The position numbers were made by a program, and so were the translations under genes. The notes below the pieces were generated by a model, which worked only from the letters and a program-made list of their open reading frames with translations, was not told the origin of the DNA and ran no database searches. Shown here piece by piece: positions 1-8,161 of a stretch of 64,000 bases of DNA (positions are counted from its first letter, which is position 1; each line of letters begins with the position of its first letter). The DNA comes from a virus, in the IMG/VR virus record IMGVR_UViG_3300043446_003265, positions 1-64,000 of that record. One strand, 5' to 3'.

Positions 1-104
1 TTTTCTAATAAAACACCCATAGTTGAACGACGAGTTCCTTTTAAGCCTTCCATCAGAGCTTCTTTGGCTTCGTCCCAACGGCTTTCTAAGAGTACTTGTG
101 ACAT
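1..104 (-). CDS. 23: Major capsid protein gp23-like, N-terminal fragment
   Basis: Only the first 34 codons are present; the gene runs off the left edge. The ATG is preceded by a good AGGAG ribosome binding site. The call rests mainly on position: in T4-like phages the major capsid gene follows protease gp21 and scaffold gp22, and this gene directly follows both. The visible N-terminus (VLLESRW, then STMGVLLE) resembles the Leu-Glu-rich start of marine T4-like capsid proteins, a region removed by the gp21 protease during head maturation. That cleavage is known for the family and not visible here. Another head protein in this slot cannot be excluded from so few residues. Confidence 0.65.
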   Translation of the reverse strand, partial: MSQVLLESRWDEAKEALMEGLKGTRRSTMGVLLE

Positions 105-137
105 AATTATATTTCTCCTAATTTTGTATGTCTAATT

Positions 138-1247
138 TTAAAGCCCTGCCAAACGCTTAATGTCGATAACATTGTCACGGTGTTGTGACTCATCCTCAAC
201 TTTTGGTTTGATTGCAGCTTTATCCCCAGTCACTTCTTTTACTGATTCATTAATCATTGCCTTTTTAACTGCAGGCTTTCCTGATCCAGTGTTGAGTACT
301 GCTGGTAGATACTTGTCAAAAGCGTTTTGCAGACGTGGTGTCTGTACGCTTTCCAATAAGTTCTTCATTAATCCTGCTTTTTCCTCATTAAGAGTTGAAA
401 GCAATTCTCCCATGATCTTATTACGCTCATTGGATTCTTTAATAATACGAACTTCTTGTTCCTTACTTTCAATTAAGACCTTAGCCTTATTGATTTTTTC
501 GGCGGATTCAGCCAATTGACGATCTTTTTCTTCTAACATACTTAATAATGAACGTGTGTCAGCCTTCTCATTTAGATGAGTTGAACTGTATTCACTTGCG
601 TATGCTTCAAAGATTTTGCGACCAAAATTGTTTTCACGTGCAACTTTGATATCTTCTTTCAATTGACCTAATTCACCCTTGAGGTGATTAGTAACAGCAG
701 AATTTAAACGCTTAGAACTTTCTGTTACAAATTTGTTCTTCAGTAATTCTAATTGTTTGCGTCCTTCAGCAACCAACTTAACCTTTGCTTCAACTACTGC
801 CTGCTTGTCTTGTGCAAATTCTTTAATTTCACGTGCTAAGGCGTGAACAACAAATTGCTCAAGTTTTTGCTGACCTTCTAGTTGTAATTTACGATCATTG
901 CGTAATTCTTTGATTTCTTCTGCTAACTTAGTTACCATAAAATCATTAAACTTACTTGCGTTTTCACGTAATTTAATTTGTGCTTTCACACGGTCTTCGT
1001 TCATTGCTTGTCTTTCGGAATAGAACTCACGTATCTCTTCCTCTAGGTTTGCAGTTACCATTTTGTCAAGGGCTTCCACCATTACATTCTTGTCATGCTC
1101 ATATCTTTGTGCAAATTCTTCGTGTAATTCTGCACGTACTTGCTCACGAGCCTCATTTAATTTAGATTCCCATGCCTCATTAATTGCTTGGCTGGTTTCT
1201 TCATTAATAATTCCGCTCTCAAGTAATGGCTTAATAGCATCAAACAT
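138..1247 (-). CDS. 22: Prohead scaffold core protein gp22-like
   Basis: A 369-residue, Glu/Lys-rich, almost wholly helical protein with long heptad-like stretches from about residue 30 to 300, as expected of the internal scaffold that shapes the T4 prohead and is later digested by gp21. The C-terminal part (LLESVQTPRLQNAFDKYLP, about residues 295-315) is typical of gp22 homologues. It lies between protease gp21 and the capsid gene, the conserved T4 order. It is longer than T4 gp22, which has about 270 residues. The ATG is the first in-frame start and follows the gp21 stop by 14 nt. The scaffold role is inferred from family and position. Confidence 0.85.
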   Translation of the reverse strand: MFDAIKPLLESGIINEETSQAINEAWESKLNEAREQVRAELHEEFAQRYEHDKNVMVEALDKMVTANLEEEIREFYSERQAMNEDRVKAQIKLRENASKFNDFMVTKLAEEIKELRNDRKLQLEGQQKLEQFVVHALAREIKEFAQDKQAVVEAKVKLVAEGRKQLELLKNKFVTESSKRLNSAVTNHLKGELGQLKEDIKVARENNFGRKIFEAYASEYSSTHLNEKADTRSLLSMLEEKDRQLAESAEKINKAKVLIESKEQEVRIIKESNERNKIMGELLSTLNEEKAGLMKNLLESVQTPRLQNAFDKYLPAVLNTGSGKPAVKKAMINESVKEVTGDKAAIKPKVEDESQHRDNVIDIKRLAGL

Positions 1248-1261
1248 GCTGTATTCCCCTA

Positions 1262-1897
1262 TTATAACTTGAGGTCCTTGATAAGACGAACCACTTCGTC
1301 TTTCAGGTATCTCTGTACTTTACTGTCATTTCGTGCATCTTTTGCTATCTCTAATAATTTATGACCATGACGCATGTTCATCATACCTTCATAAATTGCT
1401 TTTGGATAAGCATTTGGTGCACTAGGCTGTGCGACAATATCCACAGTGACTATTTCAAAGTCACTAACCTTACCAGTAGCATCATCAACGTTTCCGCTTC
1501 CTCTACTACTAACACCCAGTTTTACACCACTCTGTAGCATGGTTGATACAAGTTCTCCCATTGGAGTAGGTAATATTTTTAATTTTCCGAAACCATTAGG
1601 ACCGTCCATCCACATATTTGTTATCATGTGACTTACACGGTCTAAATTGATTTTTAAATCGTCAGGATGGTCAACTTCGCCTAAAACACTGTTGCCTTCC
1701 ATAATTTGTTCATTGAGTTGTTCTACTGCAGACTCAATTTGATCGACAGGGTAAACACGCTCATTAGCGTTCTTTACCCCACCTTGAATGAAAATACCCT
1801 TCATGTAAAGAGATTTTTTATTTTCTCCATCACTAATACTTTCAACGACCATGTTAGCACGGTCGAATGTTAAGTTTTCTCTAAGATACAAAGCCAT
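1262..1897 (-). CDS. 21: Prohead core protease gp21
   Basis: A 211-residue serine protease of the herpesvirus-assemblin-like U9 family that matures the T4 prohead by cutting scaffold and capsid proteins. The family's catalytic signatures are visible: His in LGEVDHPDD (His77), and Ser in GVSSRGSG (Ser130/131), followed by the conserved VTVDIVAQPSAP segment (about 155-166). Its length is close to T4 gp21 (212 residues). It stands between the acidic core protein (15 nt upstream) and scaffold gp22 (14 nt downstream), the standard T4 head order. No defect is seen in the visible active-site motifs. Confidence 0.93.
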   Translation of the reverse strand: MALYLRENLTFDRANMVVESISDGENKKSLYMKGIFIQGGVKNANERVYPVDQIESAVEQLNEQIMEGNSVLGEVDHPDDLKINLDRVSHMITNMWMDGPNGFGKLKILPTPMGELVSTMLQSGVKLGVSSRGSGNVDDATGKVSDFEIVTVDIVAQPSAPNAYPKAIYEGMMNMRHGHKLLEIAKDARNDSKVQRYLKDEVVRLIKDLKL

Positions 1898-1912
1898 TTG
1901 CTTTAGAGTTCC

Positions 1913-2773
1913 TTATTTCTTAATGATTTTCTTAACGGACTTCCTAGATTCGGCTACAACACTTTGATTGTTTTGGCCTTCACTACCCTTACCATGTTGT
2001 GGCTTAGGTGCTTTTTCTAGATTCATTCCTTTTTGTGCTGCACGATTTTTCCAGTTATTTGCATCTTTAACATCTTTTGTATCTGGACTTAATAAACCGC
2101 CTTTTGTGCCGCCTGTTGAGCTTTCGCCGCTGAAGTTAACTGGCTTAGCACCTGTTTGTGTAACTTTTGGCTTTGTTAACGTTGGGCTCTTTGTTTGTGA
2201 TCCATCGTCGCCGCCAATCTTACTGTCATACAAACCAGACACTTTTGTTAGTTGTACAGATTCTTCGAGGCTTTCTTCTTCATCGTCCTCTTCTCTTGAC
2301 TCTGATACATCTTCTTCGTCATCTTCCTCTTCATCATCAGCAGATTCCATCATATCTTCATCACCAAAATCTTCATCGCCCATGTCGTCATCCATGTCAC
2401 CCATGTCATCGTCATGACCCATAATTTCTTCGAATTCTGCCATTAATTGATCTAATTTATCTTCTAAATCAACAACACGATCTTCTAGGTCGTCTTCCAT
2501 ACCTTCGTCGCCCATGCCATCTTCGTCATCGATTTCAATGTCAGCAAACTCATCATCTTCTTCTGACATACCTTCTTCATCAGATTCTACGTCTGCTTCG
2601 ATTTCATCTAATAATCCACCTGACATATCTTCTGCCATTGATTCTTCATCCATTATTTCTTCGTAAATCTCTCTGGATTTTTCGACTACTATATCGTGAA
2701 ATAATGCACGTGCTTGTTCTTCATTCTCATTGATAATCAACTCAATGAGTTGTTCAAATTTTCTGTTATCCAT
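1913..2773 (-). CDS. Acidic prohead core protein (gp67/gp68 position)
   Basis: A 286-residue protein. The N-terminus (EQARALFHDIVVEKSREIYE, about residues 16-35) is conserved in prohead core proteins of marine T4-like phages. The middle, about residues 45-170, is an extreme Asp/Glu run with Met and Gly (repeats such as DDMGDMDDDMGDEDF). The C-terminal third is Gly/Ser/Lys-rich and ends in a basic tail (SVKKIIKK). It takes the place of T4 genes 67/68, whose products help form the prohead core. The strong acidity suits an internal protein lost before DNA packaging (inference). An AAGGAG site precedes the ATG and a late-promoter-like element lies about 37 nt upstream. Confidence 0.7.
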   Translation of the reverse strand: MDNRKFEQLIELIINENEEQARALFHDIVVEKSREIYEEIMDEESMAEDMSGGLLDEIEADVESDEEGMSEEDDEFADIEIDDEDGMGDEGMEDDLEDRVVDLEDKLDQLMAEFEEIMGHDDDMGDMDDDMGDEDFGDEDMMESADDEEEDDEEDVSESREEDDEEESLEESVQLTKVSGLYDSKIGGDDGSQTKSPTLTKPKVTQTGAKPVNFSGESSTGGTKGGLLSPDTKDVKDANNWKNRAAQKGMNLEKAPKPQHGKGSEGQNNQSVVAESRKSVKKIIKK

Positions 2774-2809
2774 TATTGAATTCTCCTTTAGAAATGGCTT
2801 TGTAATACT

Positions 2810-2817
2810 TATTTATT
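2810..2817 (-). promoter_or_regulatory. Late-promoter-like AATAAATA
   Basis: On the minus strand this reads AATAAATA, close to the T4 late -10 element TATAAATA. It lies about 37 nt before the acidic core protein ATG at 2773, leaving room for an AAGGAG site. It probably starts the transcript for core protein, gp21, gp22 and gp23. Confidence 0.5.
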
Positions 2818-2827
2818 GGGTATATGT

Positions 2828-2856
2828 AAAAATAGCACAAAATGTGCTATTTTTTT
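2828..2856. terminator. Bidirectional intrinsic terminator
   Basis: Perfect stem AAATAGCAC (2830-2838) with GTGCTATTT (2844-2852) and a 5-nt loop, with an A run on the left and a T run on the right. It can terminate on both strands. On the minus strand it separates the small basic gene (ends 2878) from the core protein gene. Confidence 0.75.
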
Positions 2857-2877
2857 GCGTTTTTTGTAAGAATATAC

Positions 2878-3096
2878 TTATGCAGGTGGTTGGGCTGGAG
2901 GTTTATATTGTTTTCTAACTTTTTCTAAATTTTTTGATTTTTCAAAATTTCTTACATCTAACATTTTTCTTAGTTTTCGTATTTGGCGTAATGTTAGTTT
3001 TGTTTTACGAGTTTCTTTCCAACGAGGTTTACTGTTATCACTTGCTGTATCTTGATAACCAGGCACTGCAGGATTAAACATTTCAAAAAGCTTCAT
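2878..3096 (-). CDS. Small basic head-region protein, function unknown
   Basis: A 72-residue, strongly basic protein (TLRQIRKLRKMLDVR, about residues 35-49, then a Lys/Arg-rich helix and a Pro-rich tail KPPAQPPA). It sits between the portal and the acidic core protein, the zone of T4 genes 67/68, and small basic proteins occur here in marine T4-like phages. One possibility is a core component that pairs with the acidic neighbour, but that is inference. A GAGGT site precedes the ATG, and a CATAAATA late-promoter-like element lies 17 nt upstream. The downstream side ends at a strong terminator. Confidence 0.6.
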   Translation of the reverse strand: MKLFEMFNPAVPGYQDTASDNSKPRWKETRKTKLTLRQIRKLRKMLDVRNFEKSKNLEKVRKQYKPPAQPPA

Positions 3097-3113
3097 TTGG
3101 ATACCTCATCTAT

Positions 3114-3121
3114 TATTTATG
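3114..3121 (-). promoter_or_regulatory. Late-promoter-like CATAAATA (minus)
   Basis: Reads CATAAATA on the minus strand, 17 nt before the ATG of the small basic gene. It is one half of a divergent pair with the plus-strand element at 3130-3137. Confidence 0.45.
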
Positions 3122-3129
3122 AAAATATG

Positions 3130-3137
3130 CATAAATA
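3130..3137 (+). promoter_or_regulatory. Late-promoter-like CATAAATA (plus)
   Basis: Reads CATAAATA on the plus strand, 58 nt before the GIY-YIG endonuclease ATG. A hairpin (TAGTTG 3138-3143 with CAACTA 3164-3169, alternative inner pairing GTTGG/CCAAC) fills the leader before an AAGGAG site. Confidence 0.4.
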
Positions 3138-3195
3138 TAGTTGTAGTTCGCGGTTGGCAGACCCAACTACTCTAACGCTTTAAAGGAGCATCAGC

Positions 3196-3813
3196 ATGAA
3201 TATTTATTCAAAACATAATTACCCTTTTGGATATTATGTATACGCATATCTGAGAAATGATGGGAGTCCATATTACATTGGTAAAGGGAAACATAAAAGA
3301 GCATGGGACAAAAATCATTGTGTATGCATTCCGAAAAATAGTAAAAGAATAGTAATCCTTGAATCTAATTTGACTAATATAGGTGCTTTAGCCCTTGAGA
3401 GAAGATATATCAGATGGTACGGCAGAAAGGATTTAAAAACTGGAATCTTAAGAAACAAAACAGAAGGAGGAGAAGGGCCATCATCAATCGATAGAATAGG
3501 AAATAGAAATCCTATGTTCGGTAAACCACAATCACAACACCAAAAACAAAACCAATCGTCAATAATGTTAGGTGTTCCCAAATCAAACATTACTAAAGAA
3601 AGAATGCGGGAAGCAAAAAGGGGACTTTATTTAGGGTTGACCAATCCTAATGCAGACTTTATAAAGTATAAATTTTTTAATAAAATCAGTGGTGAAATTG
3701 TAATCTGCACTCAATATGATTTTAAAATTAAATATGATTTGGATCAAGGCAATGTAAGCAAGTTAGTATCAGGTAAATATCACTCTACTAAAAATTGGGT
3801 AATAGTTAAATAG
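3196..3813 (+). CDS. Free-standing GIY-YIG homing endonuclease with NUMOD motifs
   Basis: A 205-residue protein. The N-terminus carries a GIY-YIG nuclease core (YVYAYL near residue 14, SPYYIGKGKHKRAW near 24-37). Next is a NUMOD3-type DNA-binding motif (GNRNPMFGKPQS, about 102-113), then helices and a C-terminal helix-turn-helix-like segment (DQGNVSKLVSGK, about 183-194). Such proteins cut a homologous allele lacking the gene and copy themselves in. It lies on the strand opposite to the head genes, between the small basic gene and the portal, and its 3' end overlaps the portal 3' end by 8 nt. Its own AAGGAG site and promoter-like element fit a mobile insertion. No intron boundaries are seen, so it appears free-standing. 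Confidence 0.88.
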   Translation: MNIYSKHNYPFGYYVYAYLRNDGSPYYIGKGKHKRAWDKNHCVCIPKNSKRIVILESNLTNIGALALERRYIRWYGRKDLKTGILRNKTEGGEGPSSIDRIGNRNPMFGKPQSQHQKQNQSSIMLGVPKSNITKERMREAKRGLYLGLTNPNADFIKYKFFNKISGEIVICTQYDFKIKYDLDQGNVSKLVSGKYHSTKNWVIVK

Positions 3814-5581
3814 ACGGAGCCGGAGCCGCTGCTGCAGGAACTCCCCCGCCTGGCATTGCTTGAGGACCGGCTACACCTGGGGCTACTTCAGGCGGAGGCA
3901 TTTGTTCCGAATCCTCCATACCGTCTGCAGTTTCTAAATCTGTATCAATATCCCCTGCACTAATACCTATACTTCGTAAATCACTACCCTTAGCATCATC
4001 GGTAACCTCTGATTCACGTTCTTCTTCCCATAAACGTTCATTTTCTGTAATTTCTTCTTCACTTAATCCTAAGAATCTTTGTAGGGCAAACCGTTTACTT
4101 ATATATGGAAAAGCTTCCATTGTGCTGAATGTGGCTACACGATCTTTATCCAATTCGCTTTGACGATATGCAGCAAAATTTTGCGGCGCATTAAACTTAA
4201 TATCGAATAATCCACTATCAATATTAAACCCTCTCCAGCGAATAAACAATTTAAACTCATCATCTAATTTTTGAGCTATGTAGTTTTGTAATCTTTCACA
4301 ATACTGATTAAATCTAAACTCTTGTATCATAGCAGTACCAACTCGGCCATCATTTAATGGGACTTGTCCATCGTCAGGTCCAGTTGGTAAATAACTACTT
4401 GGTACACGTAAACCACGTGCTAATCTGTTGTTGAAATATTTTAAATCGTCAATTTCGCCTAAGTTTTGTCCGCCCTGCAACATTTCTACAGTACTTCCCC
4501 TGCCGTCTGCAGTGGTCGGAAAGAAATAATCTTCGTTAATACTTAATGGATTATATGTAGCATCTAATACACTAGACCCACCCTGACTAGTTGGTATTCT
4601 GCGTTGGTGAATCTCATTCTTTACTCTATCAACGAACGCCATTGCCATATGACTAGGCATGTTACCTACGTCAATTTTAAATACTCTACGTTCTGGGGCT
4701 CGACTAACACGGTATATTAATATCGCATCCTCAAGTAATTCTTTTTGTTTATATACTTTAAAAATACTCTCTAAAATGCTTTGCCCAAAAGGCCAATATC
4801 TATCCAATCCTTCAGTTAAACTTAGATGAACCACGTGTTTAGCATCTATTGCTGCTTCGTTTTGTCCTAAACTAAATCTACTTCCTGTTGTGCCATACGG
4901 CTCATTTGGTACAGTATAACTGTACGGTGCGCTGTATCCTGCAGTTGGAGGCTGTGCTTGAAAGTCTGTTGTAGTCTTTGCTGCTACCGTTAAATTTTGT
5001 AAATTAACGTTAATATCTTTTACAACATATTGTTCTGGCAACTTACCTTCGCTTTCGTTTACAATAACTTTGCCAACTTTAGTTGCATCTACCCAATATA
5101 ATTTAAAATTTTCTGGATCACGTATAAAGAATTGATCACCGTATTTTATTGTATTACGAAAAATTTTAAAAATACGGTTATCAAAATCATTGAGTTTACA
5201 CCATTGCTGCAGTTGTTTTTTTAATAATTCTACTTCATGAGGAGTCGGATCTTCTTTAAATTCTAAGCTAAAAGGTGTATTATTATGTTCATTCCTCTGT
5301 GTACTAAACTCAGCAATTATGTCTAAACATGCATTGATTTCGGCATCAACATCCATCATTTCGTATTGATTATAACGTTCTATACGATTTGGGTGCCCTG
5401 TGTAAACCTCAGGTAATCTGCTCATATAGTTTTTATAACCAAAAGCGTCATTGTTCCAGCCCCCGGTTTGTTCGTTATTAAAGCCGGGTCCATTCCAAGC
5501 ACCACTATTACTATTATTCCCTGATATAGGACTTAATTGACCAGTGGTATTGATAGTTGAAAAACGTTTTTTATAAGACAT
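3806..5581 (-). CDS. 20: Portal vertex protein gp20
   Basis: A 591-residue T4-type portal, the dodecameric ring through which DNA enters and leaves the head. Conserved gp20 segments are easy to see: the central RYWPFGQSILESIFKVYKQKELLEDAILIYRVSRAPERRVFKIDVG block (given here by its first 20 and last residues: RYWPFGQSILESIFKVYKQK to FKIDVG, about residues 262-305) and RVPSSYLP (about 395-402). The C-terminus ends in a Pro/Ala/Gly-rich tail. T4 gp20 has 524 residues. The ATG has no Shine-Dalgarno sequence; an ACTAAATA late-promoter-like element ends only 6 nt upstream, so the message may be leaderless. Confidence 0.95.
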   Translation of the reverse strand: MSYKKRFSTINTTGQLSPISGNNSNSGAWNGPGFNNEQTGGWNNDAFGYKNYMSRLPEVYTGHPNRIERYNQYEMMDVDAEINACLDIIAEFSTQRNEHNNTPFSLEFKEDPTPHEVELLKKQLQQWCKLNDFDNRIFKIFRNTIKYGDQFFIRDPENFKLYWVDATKVGKVIVNESEGKLPEQYVVKDINVNLQNLTVAAKTTTDFQAQPPTAGYSAPYSYTVPNEPYGTTGSRFSLGQNEAAIDAKHVVHLSLTEGLDRYWPFGQSILESIFKVYKQKELLEDAILIYRVSRAPERRVFKIDVGNMPSHMAMAFVDRVKNEIHQRRIPTSQGGSSVLDATYNPLSINEDYFFPTTADGRGSTVEMLQGGQNLGEIDDLKYFNNRLARGLRVPSSYLPTGPDDGQVPLNDGRVGTAMIQEFRFNQYCERLQNYIAQKLDDEFKLFIRWRGFNIDSGLFDIKFNAPQNFAAYRQSELDKDRVATFSTMEAFPYISKRFALQRFLGLSEEEITENERLWEEERESEVTDDAKGSDLRSIGISAGDIDTDLETADGMEDSEQMPPPEVAPGVAGPQAMPGGGVPAAAAPAPSI

Positions 5582-5587
5582 GATATG

Positions 5588-5595
5588 TATTTAGT
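5588..5595 (-). promoter_or_regulatory. Late-promoter-like ACTAAATA abutting the portal ATG
   Basis: On the minus strand ACTAAATA is followed by 6 nt and then the portal ATG. T4 late promoters start RNA about 5-7 nt after the element, so transcription would begin at or next to the start codon. No Shine-Dalgarno sequence is present. Confidence 0.5.
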
Positions 5596-5596
5596 G

Positions 5597-8158
5597 TTAA
5601 TTGCTCATGTACAGTTTAATATCACTGTAAATGCTGTTACTTTCTAAGATTTTACGATTTAGACTATCGATTTTATCAAGTAAAACCTCTGCTAATTCAT
5701 TTGATTTAGGTATTAAAGGAGTACTAGAACTATTAATTTTTGGTTTAATGATTGATCCACGGGTAGTTGAAAAATCATTCATGTTGCCGGATTGTTTTAA
5801 TTCAATAGGAATAGTGTTTCCTTCCATGCCAACTTTAGCTTCTTTTCCATGCAGCTCAGTCCAACCAGGTCCAAACACTCCACCATCTTTAGCTTTTGGC
5901 ATAACGTGGACTGGATCACTTTCTATTGGATAATGCCTACGCAACCCAAAATCGTCAAGATAACCGTTTCTCTCTAACCAATCAAGTTGATCTTTGTTTA
6001 TATCTACCGCTGAACCAGAACCATGCCCTCCTGGAGTCTTAGATGGAATATACAACCATCCATATTTTTGTGTATAAACTTTAGGATTAGGATTAGTTTC
6101 ATTAGGATATCGTCCTCCTGCTGCTCTCCATTCATTGTACATATCAAGTTGTTCTTCATCACTTCTATAGGAACTTGTTATATTGAGTTTATTACCGGTA
6201 ACTTCAAAATATTTTCTTGCCATTGCCAAAACTTTTTCTTGAAAGTTTGGTTGTACTTTAGTCCAACGTTCTAAATCAGAACCTTTACCATCAATATATG
6301 TCTTAAAGGTTTCACTTCTACGTGTGTCAGCTTTTTCGCTTTCAGTTTTCTTACCTTCAGCTACTTTTTTATTTTTTACTAAATCTTCACGTTTTTTTTG
6401 TAGTTCTTCTGATGTTTGACCAAATTTTTGTTTTTCTTCTTTTTTACTTGTTTGTATATTTTCTTGGTACCTGTTAATATCACGGTCAGTCAAAGCCAAT
6501 TCGCTTGATATTTTTTCTTTTTCGGAAGCAGATTGTGTCTGTGAAATCTTGTTTTTCAATTCTTTTTGTTTAGCCAAAGCTGCCTGTAATTTCTTCTCAT
6601 TTTCTTTTTGAATGTCTGAAAAAACTTTTTGAGCATTAATTTGGCTATCAGTTTCTCTTATAGATTGATCGATATTTTTTATATAATCAGCAATTCTTGA
6701 TGTATCACCTAATGCAATTAGTGACTCATCTATTTTACTAGTATCTTGTCCTAATAACCATGCACCTAACTTAATTGTTCCAATCGCAGTTTGTTTTACT
6801 AAATCTGCTAATCTTCTCATTGCACTGTTAACAGGTTCTTGAATTACTGCAACTAATTTGTCTTTTGCGATACCAACGCTTTGTGATGTTTTAAAATTAG
6901 CAATCTGCACATCTTTTAATTGATCATCGACTTTTTGTCCTGCTTTTTCACCTTTTTGATATGCATTAACTTCGGCTCTAATTGCTTCCTGATTTTGCAT
7001 TTTAATAAGTTTTTCTGCTCCGTTTAACGCTTGCACATTTATTCCTGCTTTTCTTTGAAAATCAGTATTTTGAGCTAGGGCTTTTCGATTTTTTTCTTCA
7101 TATGTTAATGTAGCTTTTGCAATGTTTTGATTAAACTCAAATTGAGTAATTCTTCCTGCATCTAGGTCAGCTTTCCATTGTGTAATTTGACCGCCTGTTT
7201 GTACTAATAGAGCTTCTCCCTCTTTAGTTGTTGCTGTACCAGTAGCTAAAAAGTCACGTACTCCTTTAGCTATTTCTGGACCAAAGAAACTTTGAGCTAT
7301 TACTTCAGCTTCTTGATATTTGTCAGCTAACAACTTACCTTGTTCCGTTTTTCTTAGCAATCTCAATCTCATAGAAAATTGAATATCTCTTGTTTGCTCT
7401 GCAATTCTTGCAGAAACTTCCGTAATATTATCTCCAGTTAACCTTGACAGTGTAACAAGTGATGTAACATATGCTCTACTTTCATCTCTTAATTTTTCTT
7501 CATTTTTTTGATATTTTGTACCTAATAGTTGTGTAGTTGATACATACTCAGCCTGTAGATAAGCCAACTCAGATTGGCTTACTCCCAATCTCATAAACTC
7601 CTCTACAACACCATCACCTGTCCTAGCGATTTTAGCAAATTCACGTGCACCTAAATTTGTTGTGTCTCCTAAATTAGTAAGACCTGTGCCTAGTCTTTCG
7701 TAAGATTTTAACAGTCCTGAGTTATTTTTTGACCAAAATCCTGCTTCATTAGAAATTTTAGTAAAGCCCTCTGCAGTCGTGCCAATCCCTATTCCTAATT
7801 TTTGAACTGCATCAAAAGTTTGCAGTTGGGCATCGTTGCTTTCTAATACTGCATTTACCAATCCTCTAGCTGCTTCAATTGCCCCTAAGACAACTAATCT
7901 TGTACCTGGTAATTTATCTAAGGCAAATAAAGCAGTTCTTTTTAAAAATTTTGCTGAATCATCAACCGTTTTAGTGTACTTTGAAAAACTAACCTCACTT
8001 GACATTAATGCTGAACTTGTTGATTCAACTACATCCTTAAAACTATCAAGAACACTTGCTAATCCCCGTGAGGAATTGCCTACTGAGTTAATTGCAGTAT
8101 TGTAACGTTGTAATGATTTTGTTATTTCTTGTACTGAATCTGATGCATTATCTGCCAT
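5597..8158 (-). CDS. Tape-measure-like tail protein with C-terminal M15 peptidase
   Basis: An 853-residue protein. The N-terminal two thirds are helical and resemble phage tape-measure proteins, with a weakly hydrophobic stretch near 75-105. A Lys/Glu/Gln-rich coiled coil spans about 490-600. Residues about 640-755 form an M15/VanY-type D,D-peptidase: SSYRSDEEQLDMYN (about 660), the zinc ligands His and Asp in GGHGSGSAVDI (about 710) and His in DPVHVM (about 747). It probably sets tail length or fills the tube and cuts peptidoglycan at entry (inference). It is a paralogue of the upstream 710-residue protein: both share SSEVSFxKYxxTV, a following LGT/LGN region and a similar C-terminus. The stop-to-start gap is 3 nt. 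Confidence 0.75.
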   Translation of the reverse strand: MADNASDSVQEITKSLQRYNTAINSVGNSSRGLASVLDSFKDVVESTSSALMSSEVSFSKYTKTVDDSAKFLKRTALFALDKLPGTRLVVLGAIEAARGLVNAVLESNDAQLQTFDAVQKLGIGIGTTAEGFTKISNEAGFWSKNNSGLLKSYERLGTGLTNLGDTTNLGAREFAKIARTGDGVVEEFMRLGVSQSELAYLQAEYVSTTQLLGTKYQKNEEKLRDESRAYVTSLVTLSRLTGDNITEVSARIAEQTRDIQFSMRLRLLRKTEQGKLLADKYQEAEVIAQSFFGPEIAKGVRDFLATGTATTKEGEALLVQTGGQITQWKADLDAGRITQFEFNQNIAKATLTYEEKNRKALAQNTDFQRKAGINVQALNGAEKLIKMQNQEAIRAEVNAYQKGEKAGQKVDDQLKDVQIANFKTSQSVGIAKDKLVAVIQEPVNSAMRRLADLVKQTAIGTIKLGAWLLGQDTSKIDESLIALGDTSRIADYIKNIDQSIRETDSQINAQKVFSDIQKENEKKLQAALAKQKELKNKISQTQSASEKEKISSELALTDRDINRYQENIQTSKKEEKQKFGQTSEELQKKREDLVKNKKVAEGKKTESEKADTRRSETFKTYIDGKGSDLERWTKVQPNFQEKVLAMARKYFEVTGNKLNITSSYRSDEEQLDMYNEWRAAGGRYPNETNPNPKVYTQKYGWLYIPSKTPGGHGSGSAVDINKDQLDWLERNGYLDDFGLRRHYPIESDPVHVMPKAKDGGVFGPGWTELHGKEAKVGMEGNTIPIELKQSGNMNDFSTTRGSIIKPKINSSSTPLIPKSNELAEVLLDKIDSLNRKILESNSIYSDIKLYMSN

Positions 8159-8161
8159 AGT

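Noticed and set aside
1968-2424. Plus-strand ORFs opposite the acidic core protein
   Set aside because: Ser- and His/Leu-rich shadows of an Asp/Glu-rich gene; no ribosome binding site or family signal.
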